This document shows, piece after piece, positions 35,727-45,889 of a stretch of DNA of 64,000 nt. The notes beneath the pieces are model-generated. The model was not told the DNA's origin and did not search any database. It saw nothing but the letters and a program-made list of their open reading frames with translations. Made by a program: the position numbers and the translations under genes. Numbering within the stretch: the first letter of the stretch is position 1; each line of letters starts with the position of its first letter. Source of the DNA: Alteromonas sp. KUL106 (GTDB lineage: Bacteria > Pseudomonadota > Gammaproteobacteria > Enterobacterales > Alteromonadaceae); the NCBI RefSeq assembly GCF_009811415.1, contig NZ_BLIG01000029.1, positions 1 to 64,000 on the forward strand, in the 5' to 3' direction.

Positions 35727-35991
35727 TTTGTAGAACCAGTGTAATAAAAACTGAACGCTTACATCAACGAGCTATGAGGCAACACGTGTGCTGTAAACGG
35801 GGCGTAATCATACTTACGCTAAGAGTTAGCTTCAACTCATTTATTAAAATCTCTTCAGATGGGTTGGCTCTTGCGTTAAAAATCCTTACTTTTTATGGGT
35901 AATTGGCCTCAAATAGTTGTTCAGCCCCAATTTACCGTTATAATCTGGCCAGTTATATTTTAAACAAATTCATCATTGCCTGGAGACAGAT

Positions 35992-36399
35992 GTGAAATTA
36001 AAGACTTGGTTAACTGTTGCTGCTACTGCGCTAACCGTTTTTGCAGCACAAGCACAAGAAATGAGTAACGATGAAATTGCCGAGCGTATTAAACCGTTAG
36101 GTCAGGTACACGTGGCAGGCGCAGCAGCTGAAGGTAGCGCTGCGGCAGCAGGCGGTGCAAAGTCAGGTGAAGACGTTTACAACTCAGCATGTGTTGCCTG
36201 TCACTCAGCAGGCGTATTAGGTGCACCTAAACTTCACAATGCGGCGGATTGGCAGCCACGTTTAGACGAACGCGGTCTTGACGGTGTATGGCAAAACGCA
36301 TTGAACGGTATTAACGCCATGCCTCCGCGCGGCACATGTGGCAACTGTTCTGATGACGAAATTAAAGCGGCAATCGAGTATATGATTGAAGGTATCTAA
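35992..36399 (+). CDS. cytochrome c5 family protein
   Basis: A 135-residue periplasmic c-type cytochrome. Signal peptide to about residue 21 (AAQAQ cleavage). An Ala/Gly-rich linker (residues 43-57) precedes the heme domain: CVACH (residues 67-71) binds heme covalently, and Met in INAMPPRG near 104 is the expected distal ligand. A Cys pair, GTCGNC, is typical of cytochrome c5. GTG start with a GGAGA ribosome binding site 5 bases upstream. It probably shuttles electrons to terminal oxidases. Confidence 0.88.
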   Translation: MKLKTWLTVAATALTVFAAQAQEMSNDEIAERIKPLGQVHVAGAAAEGSAAAAGGAKSGEDVYNSACVACHSAGVLGAPKLHNAADWQPRLDERGLDGVWQNALNGINAMPPRGTCGNCSDDEIKAAIEYMIEGI

Positions 36400-36427
36400 T
36401 ACCTGCACAATGTCTACAACTTGATGG

Positions 36428-36489
36428 AAAAAGTAGCGTTTTACCGACTAATCGGGTAATTTAACCGGTTGGGTAGACGTTACTTTTTT
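36428..36489 (+). terminator. probable terminator after cytochrome c5
   Basis: An imperfect long inverted repeat (AAAAAGTAGCGTTTTACC with a matching GGGTAGACGTTACTTTTTT) between the cytochrome and GGDEF-EAL genes. Confidence 0.5.
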
Positions 36490-36503
36490 AACTGGCGAGC
36501 GGA

Positions 36504-39104
36504 ATGTCAAAAGATTCGACGCAATACGAGTTGACGGAAGAAGAACTGCGCGAACTTATTCCGCAGCTTCAACAACTCACCGATAAATATAAGCGTGCTG
36601 AACGTGTTCAGAAGGCGCTTTTTGATATTTCCGAACTTGCCAGCTCTGTAAGCCACTTAAACCGCCTTTATTCCGCTATTCACGAAATCATTGCCGATTT
36701 CATGAATGCCGATAACTTTTTTGTCGCCTTCTACGAACCAGAAACTCACGTTGTTGACTTTGCCTATTTTGTTGATGAATTTGACGAAAAAACCGTTAGG
36801 CAACTGCCTGCAGAGCAATTGATGGATGGCATGACCGGTTACATTTTGAAGACCGGTCATCATTTATTCTACAAACGTGATGACGAAGACAAACTATCGG
36901 AAGAATACGGCATTAAACTTGTCGGGTCTCCGCCGGTTGAATGGTTGGGCGTGCCGCTAAAACGCGGTAGCCAAGTGATAGGCGCGATGGTTGTGCAAAC
37001 CTACGACGACGGTGTGCATTATTCCCAAGAAGATTTAGAAGTGCTGCTTTTTGTCTCACAGCACATTGTGACTACCGTCGACAGAGTAAAAAACAGAGAA
37101 CTTACCGAACGCACTATTCGCGAACGTACCCGTCAACTGCGTAGAATTAACGACGATCTTCAAGAAGAAATTCTTGAACGCCAAAAGGTGGAGTCGTTAC
37201 AGCAGGCACTCTTTGAGATTTCTGAACTTGCCGCGAATCTCGAAGGCGATATGGATGTATTTTACTCCAGCCTACATGAGATATTGGCAAGGCTTATCAG
37301 CGCACCGAACTGTTACATTGCCATTCATAACAAAGAAGAAGGGCTGTTAGAATTCCCTTACTTCAGCGATTCCAAGCAAAGTGAAATTAGCGCCAGGCCG
37401 CTCGGCTTGGGGCTTACTGAATTTGTATTGCGTACGGGTCAAGCAGAACTTATCAACCCACCAAGAGTATTGGAACTAGCAGAGTCAGGCGAGATAGACG
37501 TTTCGCTAGCACAAACCATGTTGAATAGCGCAAACTCATGGCTGGGCTCGCCACTTGTTGTTGATGGCGAAATAGCGGGTGTTATCGCGGTACAAACATA
37601 CGGAAAGTTGGCGAAATACAATTTACGAGACCAAGAGCTGTTGCGCTTTGTGTCGCACCATATTGCGGTTGCCATTGAACGTAAACGCAATACTGAATCG
37701 ATGCAGCGCTATAACATGCAGCTTGAAGAACGCGTGAAGGAACGCACGGCCGAACTAAACCGTACCAATAAGTTTTTAAAACAGCAGATAGAAGAGCGTA
37801 AAGAAATTGAGCTTAAGTTGATTCACGATGCGCATCACGATGCGTTAACGGATTTGCCTAACCGCTCGATGTTTACCAGCCGCTTAGAGTTAGCGATAGC
37901 CAGCAAGCAACGCTACAGCGATAGCATGTTTGCGGTTCTGTTCATAGATTTGGATAGATTTAAGGTTATTAATGACACACTAGGTCACCATGCCGGTGAC
38001 GAGTTCCTTATTGAAGTTGCGCGGCGTATTACGCTTTGTATTCGCGGCCACGATTTATTGGCCCGACTCGGGGGCGATGAGTTTGTTGTGCTGCTGGATA
38101 ACTTTGAAGATGAGGCCGATGTGGAAGAAGTGGCTAACCGCATTATTTCTTCTATCTCTGAACCGTTTTTACTGGATGGCCGTGAAATGTATTCCGGCGC
38201 CAGTATTGGTATCGCGCATTTAGAGAGTTATTATCGCGGCGCAGACGAAGTATTGCGTGATGCCGATGCCGCGATGTATCAAGCCAAAACGCTTGGACGC
38301 GGTCGCTTTGTCATGTTTGATAAAAGTATGCGCGACAGGCTTATTGAAGAGCTTGAACTTGAAAACGAATTTAGACGCGCGTTGCGTGAAGAGGAGTTCG
38401 ACTACTTCTTGCAGCCCGTAATAAAGCTTAACGATAATAGTACGCTTTATCGAGAGATGTATGTTCGCTGGTCGCACCCAGCTTACGGCAAAATAGCCAG
38501 AGAGCAATTTAGACAGGTCGCTGAGCAAAGTGGATTGACGTTAGATCTCGACCTGTTTCAGCTTACCAAGGCTTGCGAGTTACTCAACTATTACGCCAAT
38601 ACCGACGATCCTATCAACAAGATTGCCGTGAACGTTTCAATCAACCATTTATTGCAGGCCTCTATGGTCAATCAAATGTTGAATGTCATAGAAACGTCTG
38701 GCATTACCCCAAGTCAGCTGGTTTTCGAGTTTGACGAAAACGATTTGAACCGTCGTTCTCAATTTATTCTCCCAGCCATTAAAAAGTTAAAACGAGCAGG
38801 GGTAACCTTGGTATTAGATAACTTCGGAAGCGGTTTGGCCTCACTGAGTTATTTATTTGCCTACCCGTTTGACTATATTAAAATTGACCATCGATTTGTG
38901 AAGTCGCTGCCACGGTCTCAACGTAATCTCAAACTGATTCAATCTGTCATGCTTATTTCTGAGCATTTGAAGTTTAAGGTAATAGCCGAAGGCGTTGACT
39001 CTCAAGCCCAGCTAGATGCACTTAATGAAATTGAATGTATTTATGGGCAAGGCAAAATATTGAAACATGCAAAAGTGCTTGATATGAACTTGCTGGCAGG
39101 CTAA
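36504..39104 (+). CDS. GAF-GAF-GGDEF-EAL protein (degenerate EAL)
   Basis: An 866-residue soluble protein. Two similar GAF-type sensor domains (about residues 35-205 and 235-395, both with ALFDISELA/ALFEISELA openings) are each followed by a coiled coil ending in an ERTxxLRRIN/ERTAELNRTN helix. A GGDEF domain follows (intact LGGDEFV near residue 520), then an EAL-like domain. In the EAL domain the signature reads REMYVRW instead of EALxRW, and DDFGTG reads DNFGSG, so a metal ligand is altered. It is probably a diguanylate cyclase or c-di-GMP binder without phosphodiesterase activity. No membrane segment is seen. Confidence 0.87.
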   Translation: MSKDSTQYELTEEELRELIPQLQQLTDKYKRAERVQKALFDISELASSVSHLNRLYSAIHEIIADFMNADNFFVAFYEPETHVVDFAYFVDEFDEKTVRQLPAEQLMDGMTGYILKTGHHLFYKRDDEDKLSEEYGIKLVGSPPVEWLGVPLKRGSQVIGAMVVQTYDDGVHYSQEDLEVLLFVSQHIVTTVDRVKNRELTERTIRERTRQLRRINDDLQEEILERQKVESLQQALFEISELAANLEGDMDVFYSSLHEILARLISAPNCYIAIHNKEEGLLEFPYFSDSKQSEISARPLGLGLTEFVLRTGQAELINPPRVLELAESGEIDVSLAQTMLNSANSWLGSPLVVDGEIAGVIAVQTYGKLAKYNLRDQELLRFVSHHIAVAIERKRNTESMQRYNMQLEERVKERTAELNRTNKFLKQQIEERKEIELKLIHDAHHDALTDLPNRSMFTSRLELAIASKQRYSDSMFAVLFIDLDRFKVINDTLGHHAGDEFLIEVARRITLCIRGHDLLARLGGDEFVVLLDNFEDEADVEEVANRIISSISEPFLLDGREMYSGASIGIAHLESYYRGADEVLRDADAAMYQAKTLGRGRFVMFDKSMRDRLIEELELENEFRRALREEEFDYFLQPVIKLNDNSTLYREMYVRWSHPAYGKIAREQFRQVAEQSGLTLDLDLFQLTKACELLNYYANTDDPINKIAVNVSINHLLQASMVNQMLNVIETSGITPSQLVFEFDENDLNRRSQFILPAIKKLKRAGVTLVLDNFGSGLASLSYLFAYPFDYIKIDHRFVKSLPRSQRNLKLIQSVMLISEHLKFKVIAEGVDSQAQLDALNEIECIYGQGKILKHAKVLDMNLLAG

Positions 39105-39159
39105 AAGTAAGTATTTACTACTAATAAAAACTCACTTAAGCCTGACCTATTAAATCCCT

Positions 39160-41175
39160 TTACTTTTTCCCAAGAATACCTCGAAGGTTCGCAATACCCA
39201 CTTGCGCTTTTTGTTGGCGCTCTTCTTTTGTCACTTTAGGCTTTTGATTTTCCCACTGCACATCATCAGGCGGAAGCTCGAATAGAAAGCGACTGGGCTC
39301 TGGGTTGATGACTTCTCCAAACTGTCGGCGTTCTTTGGCAAGGCTAAAAATCAGTTCTCGTTGGGCGCGGGTGATTCCTACGTAGGCGAGTCTGCGCTCT
39401 TCTTCCACGTTATCTTCATCAATACTGCTTTGGTGGGGCAATAACCCCTCTTCCATGCCGACTAAGAATACAATGGGGAACTCTAAGCCTTTAGACGCGT
39501 GTAGCGTCATTAACTGTACTTGGTCCCCTTCTCCGTCGTCTTCACCACGCTCCATCATGTCACGCAATATTAAACGGTTTACCACTTCGGTTAGGGTCAT
39601 AGGCTGATCTAGGTCGTTACCTTCAAGCATATCGTTCACCCAACCAAATAACGTACTCACGTTAGCCATGGCCATTTCCGCGGCTTTTGGGCTGGCACTG
39701 GTTTCATATAGCCATTCTTCATAGCCCATAGTGCGGATCATGGTACGTACGGCTTCTGCCGTGTTACCACGCTCGGCGTTGTCCGACAGTTCCACTACCC
39801 AGCGGGCGAAGGAAGAAACCGCATGAAAAGCTTTATCGGGCAGCACACTATTAAGGTTCGGGTGTGTCGCCGCTTCAAACATGGATACGCCCAAGCTATT
39901 CGCAAAGTTACCCAATTTTTCTAGCGTAGCACGGCCGATACCCCGCCCCGGCGTGTTGATGATACGAAGTAAAGCATTGTCGTCATCTTGGTTCACCAAC
40001 AGCCGCAAGTAGGCCATGATGTCTTTTACTTCTGCACGGCCAAAGAACGACATACCGCCACTTATTTTGTAAGGAATGCGGTTGCTCATCAGTAGCTTTT
40101 CGAAAATACGGCTTTGGTGATTTCCGCGATACAAAATGGCGTAGTCTTTAAACTGGGTTCGGTTCATAAACTTGTGCGCCAGTAATTCTGCCACCACACG
40201 CTCGCCTTCATGCTCTTCGTTTTTCGCCTCGATCACTTTAAGCGGCTCGCCGTACTGCAGCTCTGAGAACAACGTTTTATCAAACAAGTGCGGGTTGTTT
40301 TGAATAAGAATATTCGCACAATGAAGAATACGCCCTGATGAGCGGTAGTTTTGCTGAAGCTTTATTACGTTCAAGCGCGGAAAGTCTTGTTTTAGCAAAT
40401 GCAGATTTTGCGGCTTCGCGCCACGCCATGAATAAATAGATTGGTCGTCATCACCCACCACGGTAAAGCGTGCGCGCTCGCCTACTAACAGCTTTACTAA
40501 TTCGTACTGACTGGTGTTGGTATCTTGGTACTCATCCACCAGCAGGTAACGAATTTTGCTTTGCCATTTTGTTCTAATTGCCTCGCTGCTTTTTAAAAGT
40601 AGCGTAGGCAGCAGAATAAGATCGTCAAAATCCAGCGCGTTATACGCCTTTAAATTGTCTTGGTAACGCTTGTAGGCTTCTGCAAACTCTCGCTCGCCGG
40701 TGCTCGTTGCCGACTTTAATAACGCGTCGGGTAAAATGAGGTCGTTTTTCCAGTTCGATATGCAGCTTTGTAAAAGCTGAAGCTGATCTTTGTCGCCATC
40801 TAGGGTGTCGGACGTTAAGTCGTTAAGCAGGGCAAACGAGTCTTTGTCATCGAATAACGAGAAACCTGGTTTTAGGCCTAAGTCTTTCACATGGGCTTTG
40901 ATAATGGTTAAACCCATGGTGTGAAAGGTAGATACTTTTAACCCGCGGGCCTCGGGCTTACCCAAGGTTTGCGCCACACGCTCTTTCATTTCACGTGCAG
41001 CTTTGTTGGTAAAAGTTACCGCTGCAATATAGCGCGCCGGCATATCGCAGTTTCGTACTAAATGAGCAATCTTGTTAGTAATAACACGGGTTTTACCGCT
41101 ACCAGCACCCGCTAGCACCAAGCACGGTCCAGATACGTAGGTTACGGCAGATTCTTGAGCTTCATTTAGTTTCAT
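39160..41175 (-). CDS. rep: ATP-dependent DNA helicase Rep
   Basis: A 671-residue UvrD/Rep superfamily 1A helicase of E. coli Rep length. Motifs: Q-motif LNEAQESAV (3-11), Walker A AGAGSGKT near 22-29, [13 protein letters not shown] (Ia), VDEYQDTN (II) near 222, [14 protein letters not shown] (III), QNYRSS (IV), [10 protein letters not shown] (V) and AYVGITRAQ (VI). Rep unwinds DNA 3'-5' and helps forks restart past proteins. Rep also serves rolling-circle phages such as P2, so it could serve the gpA-type element at 18-26.5 kb. Monocistronic. Confidence 0.92.
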   Translation of the reverse strand: MKLNEAQESAVTYVSGPCLVLAGAGSGKTRVITNKIAHLVRNCDMPARYIAAVTFTNKAAREMKERVAQTLGKPEARGLKVSTFHTMGLTIIKAHVKDLGLKPGFSLFDDKDSFALLNDLTSDTLDGDKDQLQLLQSCISNWKNDLILPDALLKSATSTGEREFAEAYKRYQDNLKAYNALDFDDLILLPTLLLKSSEAIRTKWQSKIRYLLVDEYQDTNTSQYELVKLLVGERARFTVVGDDDQSIYSWRGAKPQNLHLLKQDFPRLNVIKLQQNYRSSGRILHCANILIQNNPHLFDKTLFSELQYGEPLKVIEAKNEEHEGERVVAELLAHKFMNRTQFKDYAILYRGNHQSRIFEKLLMSNRIPYKISGGMSFFGRAEVKDIMAYLRLLVNQDDDNALLRIINTPGRGIGRATLEKLGNFANSLGVSMFEAATHPNLNSVLPDKAFHAVSSFARWVVELSDNAERGNTAEAVRTMIRTMGYEEWLYETSASPKAAEMAMANVSTLFGWVNDMLEGNDLDQPMTLTEVVNRLILRDMMERGEDDGEGDQVQLMTLHASKGLEFPIVFLVGMEEGLLPHQSSIDEDNVEEERRLAYVGITRAQRELIFSLAKERRQFGEVINPEPSRFLFELPPDDVQWENQKPKVTKEERQQKAQVGIANLRGILGKK

Positions 41176-41286
41176 TTAATTCCTAAAACAACGTTCACGT
41201 AGGTTCGACACACTTTTCATTGCATGTCGTGTCGATACCGATAGAATGGCTTTTATAATTTGAGCTGCGCATTATAAGGGAATTCC

Positions 41287-41538
41287 ATGTTGGATCCGAA
41301 GAAACTCGAAGATTTAGCGAAACAAATTGCTGATGCTGTACCACCCGGTGTTAAAAATATGGCTGAAGGAGCCGAGAGCCGCGTGAAGGCGGTTTTGCAG
41401 TCGCAGTTATCGAAGCTCGATTTGGTGACTCGCGAAGAATTCGACATTCAAAGCCAAGTGCTCATTCGCACTCGCGAAAAATTAGACGCCATGGAAAGCC
41501 GCATTGCTGAGCTTGAAGCGAAGCTAGCAGAAAAGTAA
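41287..41538 (+). CDS. ubiK: ubiquinone biosynthesis accessory factor UbiK
   Basis: An 83-residue UbiK (YqiC/BMFP) protein: amphipathic N-terminus MLDPKKLEDLAKQIADAVPP, then a C-terminal trimeric coiled coil (AMESRIAELEAKLA). UbiK works with UbiJ to organise the aerobic ubiquinone complex. ubiA and ubiC lie 1 kb away, on the opposite strand. A terminator follows directly. Confidence 0.9.
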   Translation: MLDPKKLEDLAKQIADAVPPGVKNMAEGAESRVKAVLQSQLSKLDLVTREEFDIQSQVLIRTREKLDAMESRIAELEAKLAEK

Positions 41539-41563
41539 TCACTTTCTATTTATAAAAATTAAG

Positions 41564-41585
41564 AAGCGCCTTTATGGCGCTTTTT
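41564..41585 (+). terminator. rho-independent terminator after ubiK
   Basis: A 7-bp stem AAGCGCC/GGCGCTT with loop TTTAT and a T-run to 41585. Confidence 0.85.
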
Positions 41586-41655
41586 GTTGAGCTGGATAAA
41601 AGAGAATATTCATTCTCAGCCTTTAACGTTCTTAAACGCTTAAAGCGCTACAACC

Positions 41656-41961
41656 TTACATCAAGATCTCTAAGCCTTTTTGCTCAACGAGATTTAATAG
41701 CTTTAAAGACGTACCTCGAGGCTTTTTGCTCCCCTGCTCCCACTGCTTCACTGTAGATGGCGTGATGTTTAAATAAGCCGCAAAAACGGCTTGGCTTACC
41801 CTTGCTTTTTCACGTATTGCCTTAATTCGCTGACCATCGTATTGATCTAGTTTGGGCAAACATAATGCATCGAAACGATGCATAGTCTGCATATCCATTA
41901 CCCCGGCTTCGCTTAAGTCTTCTGCGGCACTATGCACTACATCTAAAATACTTTCTTTCAC
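41656..41961 (-). CDS. higA: HigA-like XRE antitoxin
   Basis: A 101-residue HTH protein. The N-terminal half is a toxin-binding helical part; the HTH covers residues 48-80 (REKARVSQAVFAAYLNITPSTVKQWEQGSKKPRG). GTG start with a GAGGTG ribosome binding site inside the toxin gene's end; the two genes are one base apart. This toxin-first, antitoxin-second order is characteristic of HigBA-type modules. Confidence 0.83.
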   Translation of the reverse strand: MKESILDVVHSAAEDLSEAGVMDMQTMHRFDALCLPKLDQYDGQRIKAIREKARVSQAVFAAYLNITPSTVKQWEQGSKKPRGTSLKLLNLVEQKGLEILM

Positions 41962-41962
41962 G

Positions 41963-42337
41963 TTATTTCACCTCTTCAACACTACCTGAATCAATAGCTT
42001 TCTTAAGCTGAGCATCGCTATAGTTCAATAGTTCTTTAGCTAAGAGTTTTAAAGCCTTTGTCTCTTTGACACTAACGTTAGAGCGGACGTTTTTAGAAAA
42101 ACCGTAAATAAAAAAGGCTTTGTTATCTACTTGAAAGGCGATGAGGGTTCTTACACTTCCACTTTTTCCTTGCCCCAAAAGAGGCACTCGCTTTTTATAT
42201 ACGTTTGCACCTAAATCTGCGTCAACTAATCCCTTTTGCATCTCTGCAATTGCTACTTTTAGCAAACCGTCTGATACGCCTTCTTTACTCGCCCACCTCT
42301 TGAACCACTTCAATTTGTATATGCGTATAGATTCCAT
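41963..42337 (-). CDS. higB: HigB2-like RelE-superfamily toxin
   Basis: A 124-residue protein of the RelE/HigB-2 family (PF06296 type): KWFKRWASKEGVSDGLL, then KRVPLLGQGKSGSVRTLIAF and AFFIYGFSKNVRSNVS, matching the ribosome-dependent mRNA interferase fold with its basic strand. Length is usual for Vibrio HigB-2. It precedes higA by one base. The module lies between ubiK and ubiA, suggesting an insertion. Confidence 0.83.
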   Translation of the reverse strand: MESIRIYKLKWFKRWASKEGVSDGLLKVAIAEMQKGLVDADLGANVYKKRVPLLGQGKSGSVRTLIAFQVDNKAFFIYGFSKNVRSNVSVKETKALKLLAKELLNYSDAQLKKAIDSGSVEEVK

Positions 42338-42564
42338 TCAACACCTAAAGTATAACACCTAGTAACACACTTTGTGCACGACTTTGAAAATATTGCGTGA
42401 TGAAAGTGCGTGCCTGAATTAGCTAGCAAATACTTTAAACTGGCTATCTTTAAGCTAAAGGGGGACGTTGGTACAGGTTGATACCGTCTTGTAGTACTGC
42501 GATTCCTTAAGGCCATTCCAGCGCACAATAGCAATCCATTTTGCTGTTGGTTAGTTTTACCTAA

Positions 42565-43422
42565 CTAAACCAAATAAAAGTGAAGCGCCGTACCCAGCGT
42601 AATAACAAGCCCGATATAGTGGTTTTCGATAAATGCAGTGAAGCAACCTTCGCGCTGACGGCGTTTAATCAGTTGATATTGGCGTACGCACAATAGGGCC
42701 GAAAACAGTACTGCGATGTAGTATGGCCAAGTGGCGTTAATAGCGCTGCCTATACACCAAAGTATGGTTAGAGCAGCAGCCTGTAACAGCATGACTATGA
42801 GCACGTCGTTTTTGCCAAACAATATGGCTGTAGATTTGATGCCTATTTGTAAGTCGTCATCGCGGTCTACCATGGCGTACATGGTGTCGTAAGCGACCGT
42901 CCATAATAGGTTTGCCACAAACAACCACCAGCCGTACGTGGGTACTGTTTCTATTACGGCCATAAATGCCATAGGAATAGCCCAACCGAATGCTGCGCCC
43001 AATACTACCTGTGGTAAATTGGTGTAGCGCTTCATGAAGGGATAGCTTGCTGCAAGGAGTAAGGCTACCACCGACAGCGCAATGGTTTGCCAGTTGAGGA
43101 ATAGCACTAACACAAATGCGATAGCAATAAGCGCCCCAAATAACTGAAGCGCTTGTTTAGCTGTGACTTCGCCCGTCGCTAGTGGGCGCTGCGCGGTGCG
43201 CTTTACGCTACCGTCTACTTTTCTGTCTGCATAATCGTTAATGACACACCCTGCCGAGCGCATCACCACTACACCGGCCACAAAAATGAATGCCGTGCTC
43301 AGAGGGGGGAGACCTTGCGCCGCCATTAGCAGTGCCCACAGTGTTGGCCACAGCAGTAAATAAATGCCTACGGGTTTATCAAGGCGCATAAGTCGCGCAT
43401 ACGCATTCCAATTGTGCTTCAT
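42565..43422 (-). CDS. ubiA: 4-hydroxybenzoate octaprenyltransferase
   Basis: A 285-residue integral membrane prenyltransferase with about eight membrane segments. Both Asp-rich Mg-diphosphate motifs are visible: [15 protein letters not shown] near residue 62 and [13 protein letters not shown] near 185. It attaches the polyprenyl chain to 4-hydroxybenzoate, the second step of ubiquinone synthesis. Its start overlaps the ubiC stop by 4 bases. Confidence 0.93.
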   Translation of the reverse strand: MKHNWNAYARLMRLDKPVGIYLLLWPTLWALLMAAQGLPPLSTAFIFVAGVVVMRSAGCVINDYADRKVDGSVKRTAQRPLATGEVTAKQALQLFGALIAIAFVLVLFLNWQTIALSVVALLLAASYPFMKRYTNLPQVVLGAAFGWAIPMAFMAVIETVPTYGWWLFVANLLWTVAYDTMYAMVDRDDDLQIGIKSTAILFGKNDVLIVMLLQAAALTILWCIGSAINATWPYYIAVLFSALLCVRQYQLIKRRQREGCFTAFIENHYIGLVITLGTALHFYLV

Positions 43423-44033
43423 AAGTGTTGTTCGCGTTCCTTTTCGCTTGTAGCTAGGTGACTATAAGCCGGTGAATCGGGAAGAAAGACCTCTGCCACT
43501 ATCATGCTGTAATTATCTAATGTAAACAACGATCGCCTGCCCCACAGGGTTTGATTGCTGCTGATACCAAATTGGGAAGCTGATACCTGGCATACTTGGA
43601 ACGCAGAGCGTATGAAGCGGGTATCGTTGAACAGCCGCTTTCCTAAAGGCTCTCGCCCTAAGTTTGATAGCTCACTATCAACAAACGCTTGAGGGATTAT
43701 AGAGCGCGCAAATACCCACGGCGTATGATCACCACAAAGCAATATTTCCCGCGCTTGATAGCTGGTTTCGCCATTAGCGTGCAAAAGAGACAGTTCATTG
43801 TCGTGAGGTACTTGAGTTTGTTGACCTATTAACTCGAGAGCAAAATGTTTGCTTGACGATTGAACGCGTTCAGTTAGCGAACCTGTGTCTAGCAGCCAGC
43901 TTTTTAACTGCGCATTAGGAATAGTGATGCCAGACGGTGCTTGCCAGTTAACCGCCAACCCCACTGGAAAAGTGGCATTAAAACTCACACGAAAAACCCG
44001 AATAATGAATCTGTTAGTATGATAACACGTCAT
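43419..44033 (-). CDS. ubiC: chorismate--pyruvate lyase
   Basis: About 204 residues from the ATG at 44033. UbiC features: [34 protein letters not shown] near residue 105, LGKRLF-type segment ([10 protein letters not shown]), LWGRRSLF near 165 and [10 protein letters not shown] at the end. It makes 4-hydroxybenzoate and pyruvate from chorismate, the committed step of ubiquinone synthesis. The extra 35 N-terminal residues are longer than in E. coli UbiC, so a later start is possible. Confidence 0.87.
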   Translation of the reverse strand: MTCYHTNRFIIRVFRVSFNATFPVGLAVNWQAPSGITIPNAQLKSWLLDTGSLTERVQSSSKHFALELIGQQTQVPHDNELSLLHANGETSYQAREILLCGDHTPWVFARSIIPQAFVDSELSNLGREPLGKRLFNDTRFIRSAFQVCQVSASQFGISSNQTLWGRRSLFTLDNYSMIVAEVFLPDSPAYSHLATSEKEREQHL

Positions 44034-44135
44034 ATTCAAATATTTTCATTAGGTTAAACTTTTGCAGTAGTGTGTTTAATCAGAGTTTTGCTAAACTACT
44101 ACTGAATTTTTTACTTTGGTGTTTCGGATTTCACT

Positions 44136-44549
44136 ATGCTTAAGTCGTTAGTTTTACGCGTTTTTGCGCTTGGTTTAATGGTTATCGGCAGTAGCCCAGC
44201 GATTGCACAAGAGAAAGCTAATTTTGCTTACTTAAGTTTAGAACCAGAAATTGTTACCAACTACATAAGCGAGAGCGCGCAAAAATTAGGCTATGTGCGT
44301 GTATCGGTAGAATTGATGATCAACGATGTTGGCCAACTGGAAATAGCCGAGCACCACCTGCCTCTATTGCGCTCTACAACCATTGAGATATTTGGTCAGC
44401 AGCCTGCAGAGAAGGTCAAATCACTAACCGGTCGTGAAGAAATTCGCCGCGCGATCCTTAAAGCCCTTCAAGATCACATGAAACAAGAGACTGGCGGCGA
44501 AGTAGTTAAAAATGTCATCTTTACTAAATATTTATACCAAGGCGGTTAA
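44136..44549 (+). CDS. FliL-like flagellar basal-body protein
   Basis: A 137-residue protein. The N-terminus looks like a cleavable signal peptide (SSPAIAQ) rather than the usual long FliL anchor. The rest fits the FliL periplasmic domain: FAYLSLEPEIVTNY, YVRVSVELMI, LPLLRSTTIEIFGQQ, and KNVIFTKYLYQGG at the end. FliL supports stator function around the flagellar motor. This copy is outside any flagellar operon; such a lone paralogue occurs in several Alteromonadales. Confidence 0.8.
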   Translation: MLKSLVLRVFALGLMVIGSSPAIAQEKANFAYLSLEPEIVTNYISESAQKLGYVRVSVELMINDVGQLEIAEHHLPLLRSTTIEIFGQQPAEKVKSLTGREEIRRAILKALQDHMKQETGGEVVKNVIFTKYLYQGG

Positions 44550-44570
44550 CGTTAACCCTGTTATCACCTT

Positions 44571-45434
44571 TTAGCGCTTTTTAGCGCCTAAGCTTAATGC
44601 CGCGGCCAGTAAGCAGCCCGATATAAGACCCGCCGTGTGAGCAGCATTTGCCATATTTACCCACAAGATGTCTGCATAACCTAAAACCAACCATACCAGC
44701 ATAAAGCCCACTATAGAGTTTGGTAGTGACAAGCCCCAGCTTGGTCTAAGCCAGCCTAACCACCATACAAAGCCCATAACGGCATAGACAACACCAGATA
44801 ATCCGCCGAACAAATATAAATTGGCCTGTACCGGCTCGCTAAATAGCGCCTGAGCGGCGTTGGAGATCGCGGCCGACACTAAGAACACAATAAGTAACAT
44901 GCTAACGCCGAGCGTCCGTTCTATTTTTGCGCCTAGCATGCCCCACCATAGTAGATTAAATATGATGTGTAGCGCTGAAAAGTGAATAAATGCGGGGCCC
45001 AGCAATCGCCACCATTCGTGGTTTTCCGATAATACAGAGAAAGGTTGCATGAGTAAGTGTTGCGCAATTGGCGCAAAAAGCCCCAGTAAAGACAACACAT
45101 AAACCGCCACACAAAGAAGAAACACGATGGATGTGAACGGTGCTTTAATCGCATCCTCTATGATATTTCCCATTGAAAAACCACTACCAGACGGCGCTAA
45201 CTGCACGTTCTTTCCACTGTCCCAAGCGGCTTGCTGATATTTTGGGTGGGTAGGGTTGGTCAAAAAGTCTTCTGCGATGCGTTTTGCGCGGTCGAGATGA
45301 ACAGCATCATCAAGGACGACGACGAACTCTTTCTCGTCTTGTACTACCGATGCAGCAATACCCTGACTGGTTAAGTAGTTTGCGAGAAGATGTGCTGGAC
45401 TTTGTTGGTTGAACGCAATTAAAGGATGGCCCAT
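44571..45434 (-). CDS. glpG: rhomboid intramembrane serine protease GlpG
   Basis: A 287-residue rhomboid. The N-terminal cytoplasmic domain (residues 1-75) is of GlpG type. Six membrane segments follow; the catalytic Ser is in GGLSGVVYAV near residue 206 and the His in NMANAAHTAGLISG near 262. The HFSALHIIFNLLWWGMLG segment is the conserved L1/TM2 region. It lies near glpE as in E. coli, but tdh-kbl replaces the glp genes. Confidence 0.92.
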   Translation of the reverse strand: MGHPLIAFNQQSPAHLLANYLTSQGIAASVVQDEKEFVVVLDDAVHLDRAKRIAEDFLTNPTHPKYQQAAWDSGKNVQLAPSGSGFSMGNIIEDAIKAPFTSIVFLLCVAVYVLSLLGLFAPIAQHLLMQPFSVLSENHEWWRLLGPAFIHFSALHIIFNLLWWGMLGAKIERTLGVSMLLIVFLVSAAISNAAQALFSEPVQANLYLFGGLSGVVYAVMGFVWWLGWLRPSWGLSLPNSIVGFMLVWLVLGYADILWVNMANAAHTAGLISGCLLAAALSLGAKKR

Positions 45435-45541
45435 AAGCTAGTTATTACCCTAAAGCATAAAATGAATAACGCGATGTAACGTGTCGTGACGGGGCGATAG
45501 ATAACCCCTTTATACTGGAATGTATTGGGTCTGAAAAGTAT

Positions 45542-45568
45542 AAAAAAAGGTGCACACTGTGCACCTTT
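45542..45568 (-). terminator. rho-independent terminator of the kbl-tdh-glpE operon
   Basis: A 10-bp stem AAAGGTGCAC/GTGCACCTTT with a 3-base loop; on the minus strand it ends in a T-run. Confidence 0.85.
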
Positions 45569-45577
45569 ATCAAATTG

Positions 45578-45889
45578 CTATTCGGTTACTACCGGATTTG
45601 CCTGTCGCCACGCCTCAAAGCCGCCGTCCATACTATAGACGGTTTCAAAACCTTGTTGCGCAATGACTTGTGCAGCTTGTTGGCTGCTGACGCCGTGATA
45701 ACAAACCACCACCACAGGCATGTCTTTAGGCGTTTTTTCGATAAACGCTGCAAAGTTGTCGTTGTTTAGTGGTGCTGCGTTCGGCATATGCCCATTAGCA
45801 AACGATTGAGGATCGCGGATGTCCACAATGGCGACGTCGCCTTGAAAATTCGCTACGTCGTTTACGCTAATGTGTGTAAATGTTGTCAT
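45578..45889 (-). CDS. glpE: thiosulfate sulfurtransferase GlpE
   Basis: A 103-residue single-domain rhodanese. The active-site loop is CYHGVSS near residue 64, with the sulfur-accepting Cys. ISVNDVANFQGDVAIVDIRDP is the CH2A-like motif. It transfers sulfur from thiosulfate to cyanide or thioredoxin. Start and tdh stop overlap by one base, so it is the third gene of the kbl-tdh operon. Confidence 0.9.
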   Translation of the reverse strand: MTTFTHISVNDVANFQGDVAIVDIRDPQSFANGHMPNAAPLNNDNFAAFIEKTPKDMPVVVVCYHGVSSQQAAQVIAQQGFETVYSMDGGFEAWRQANPVVTE

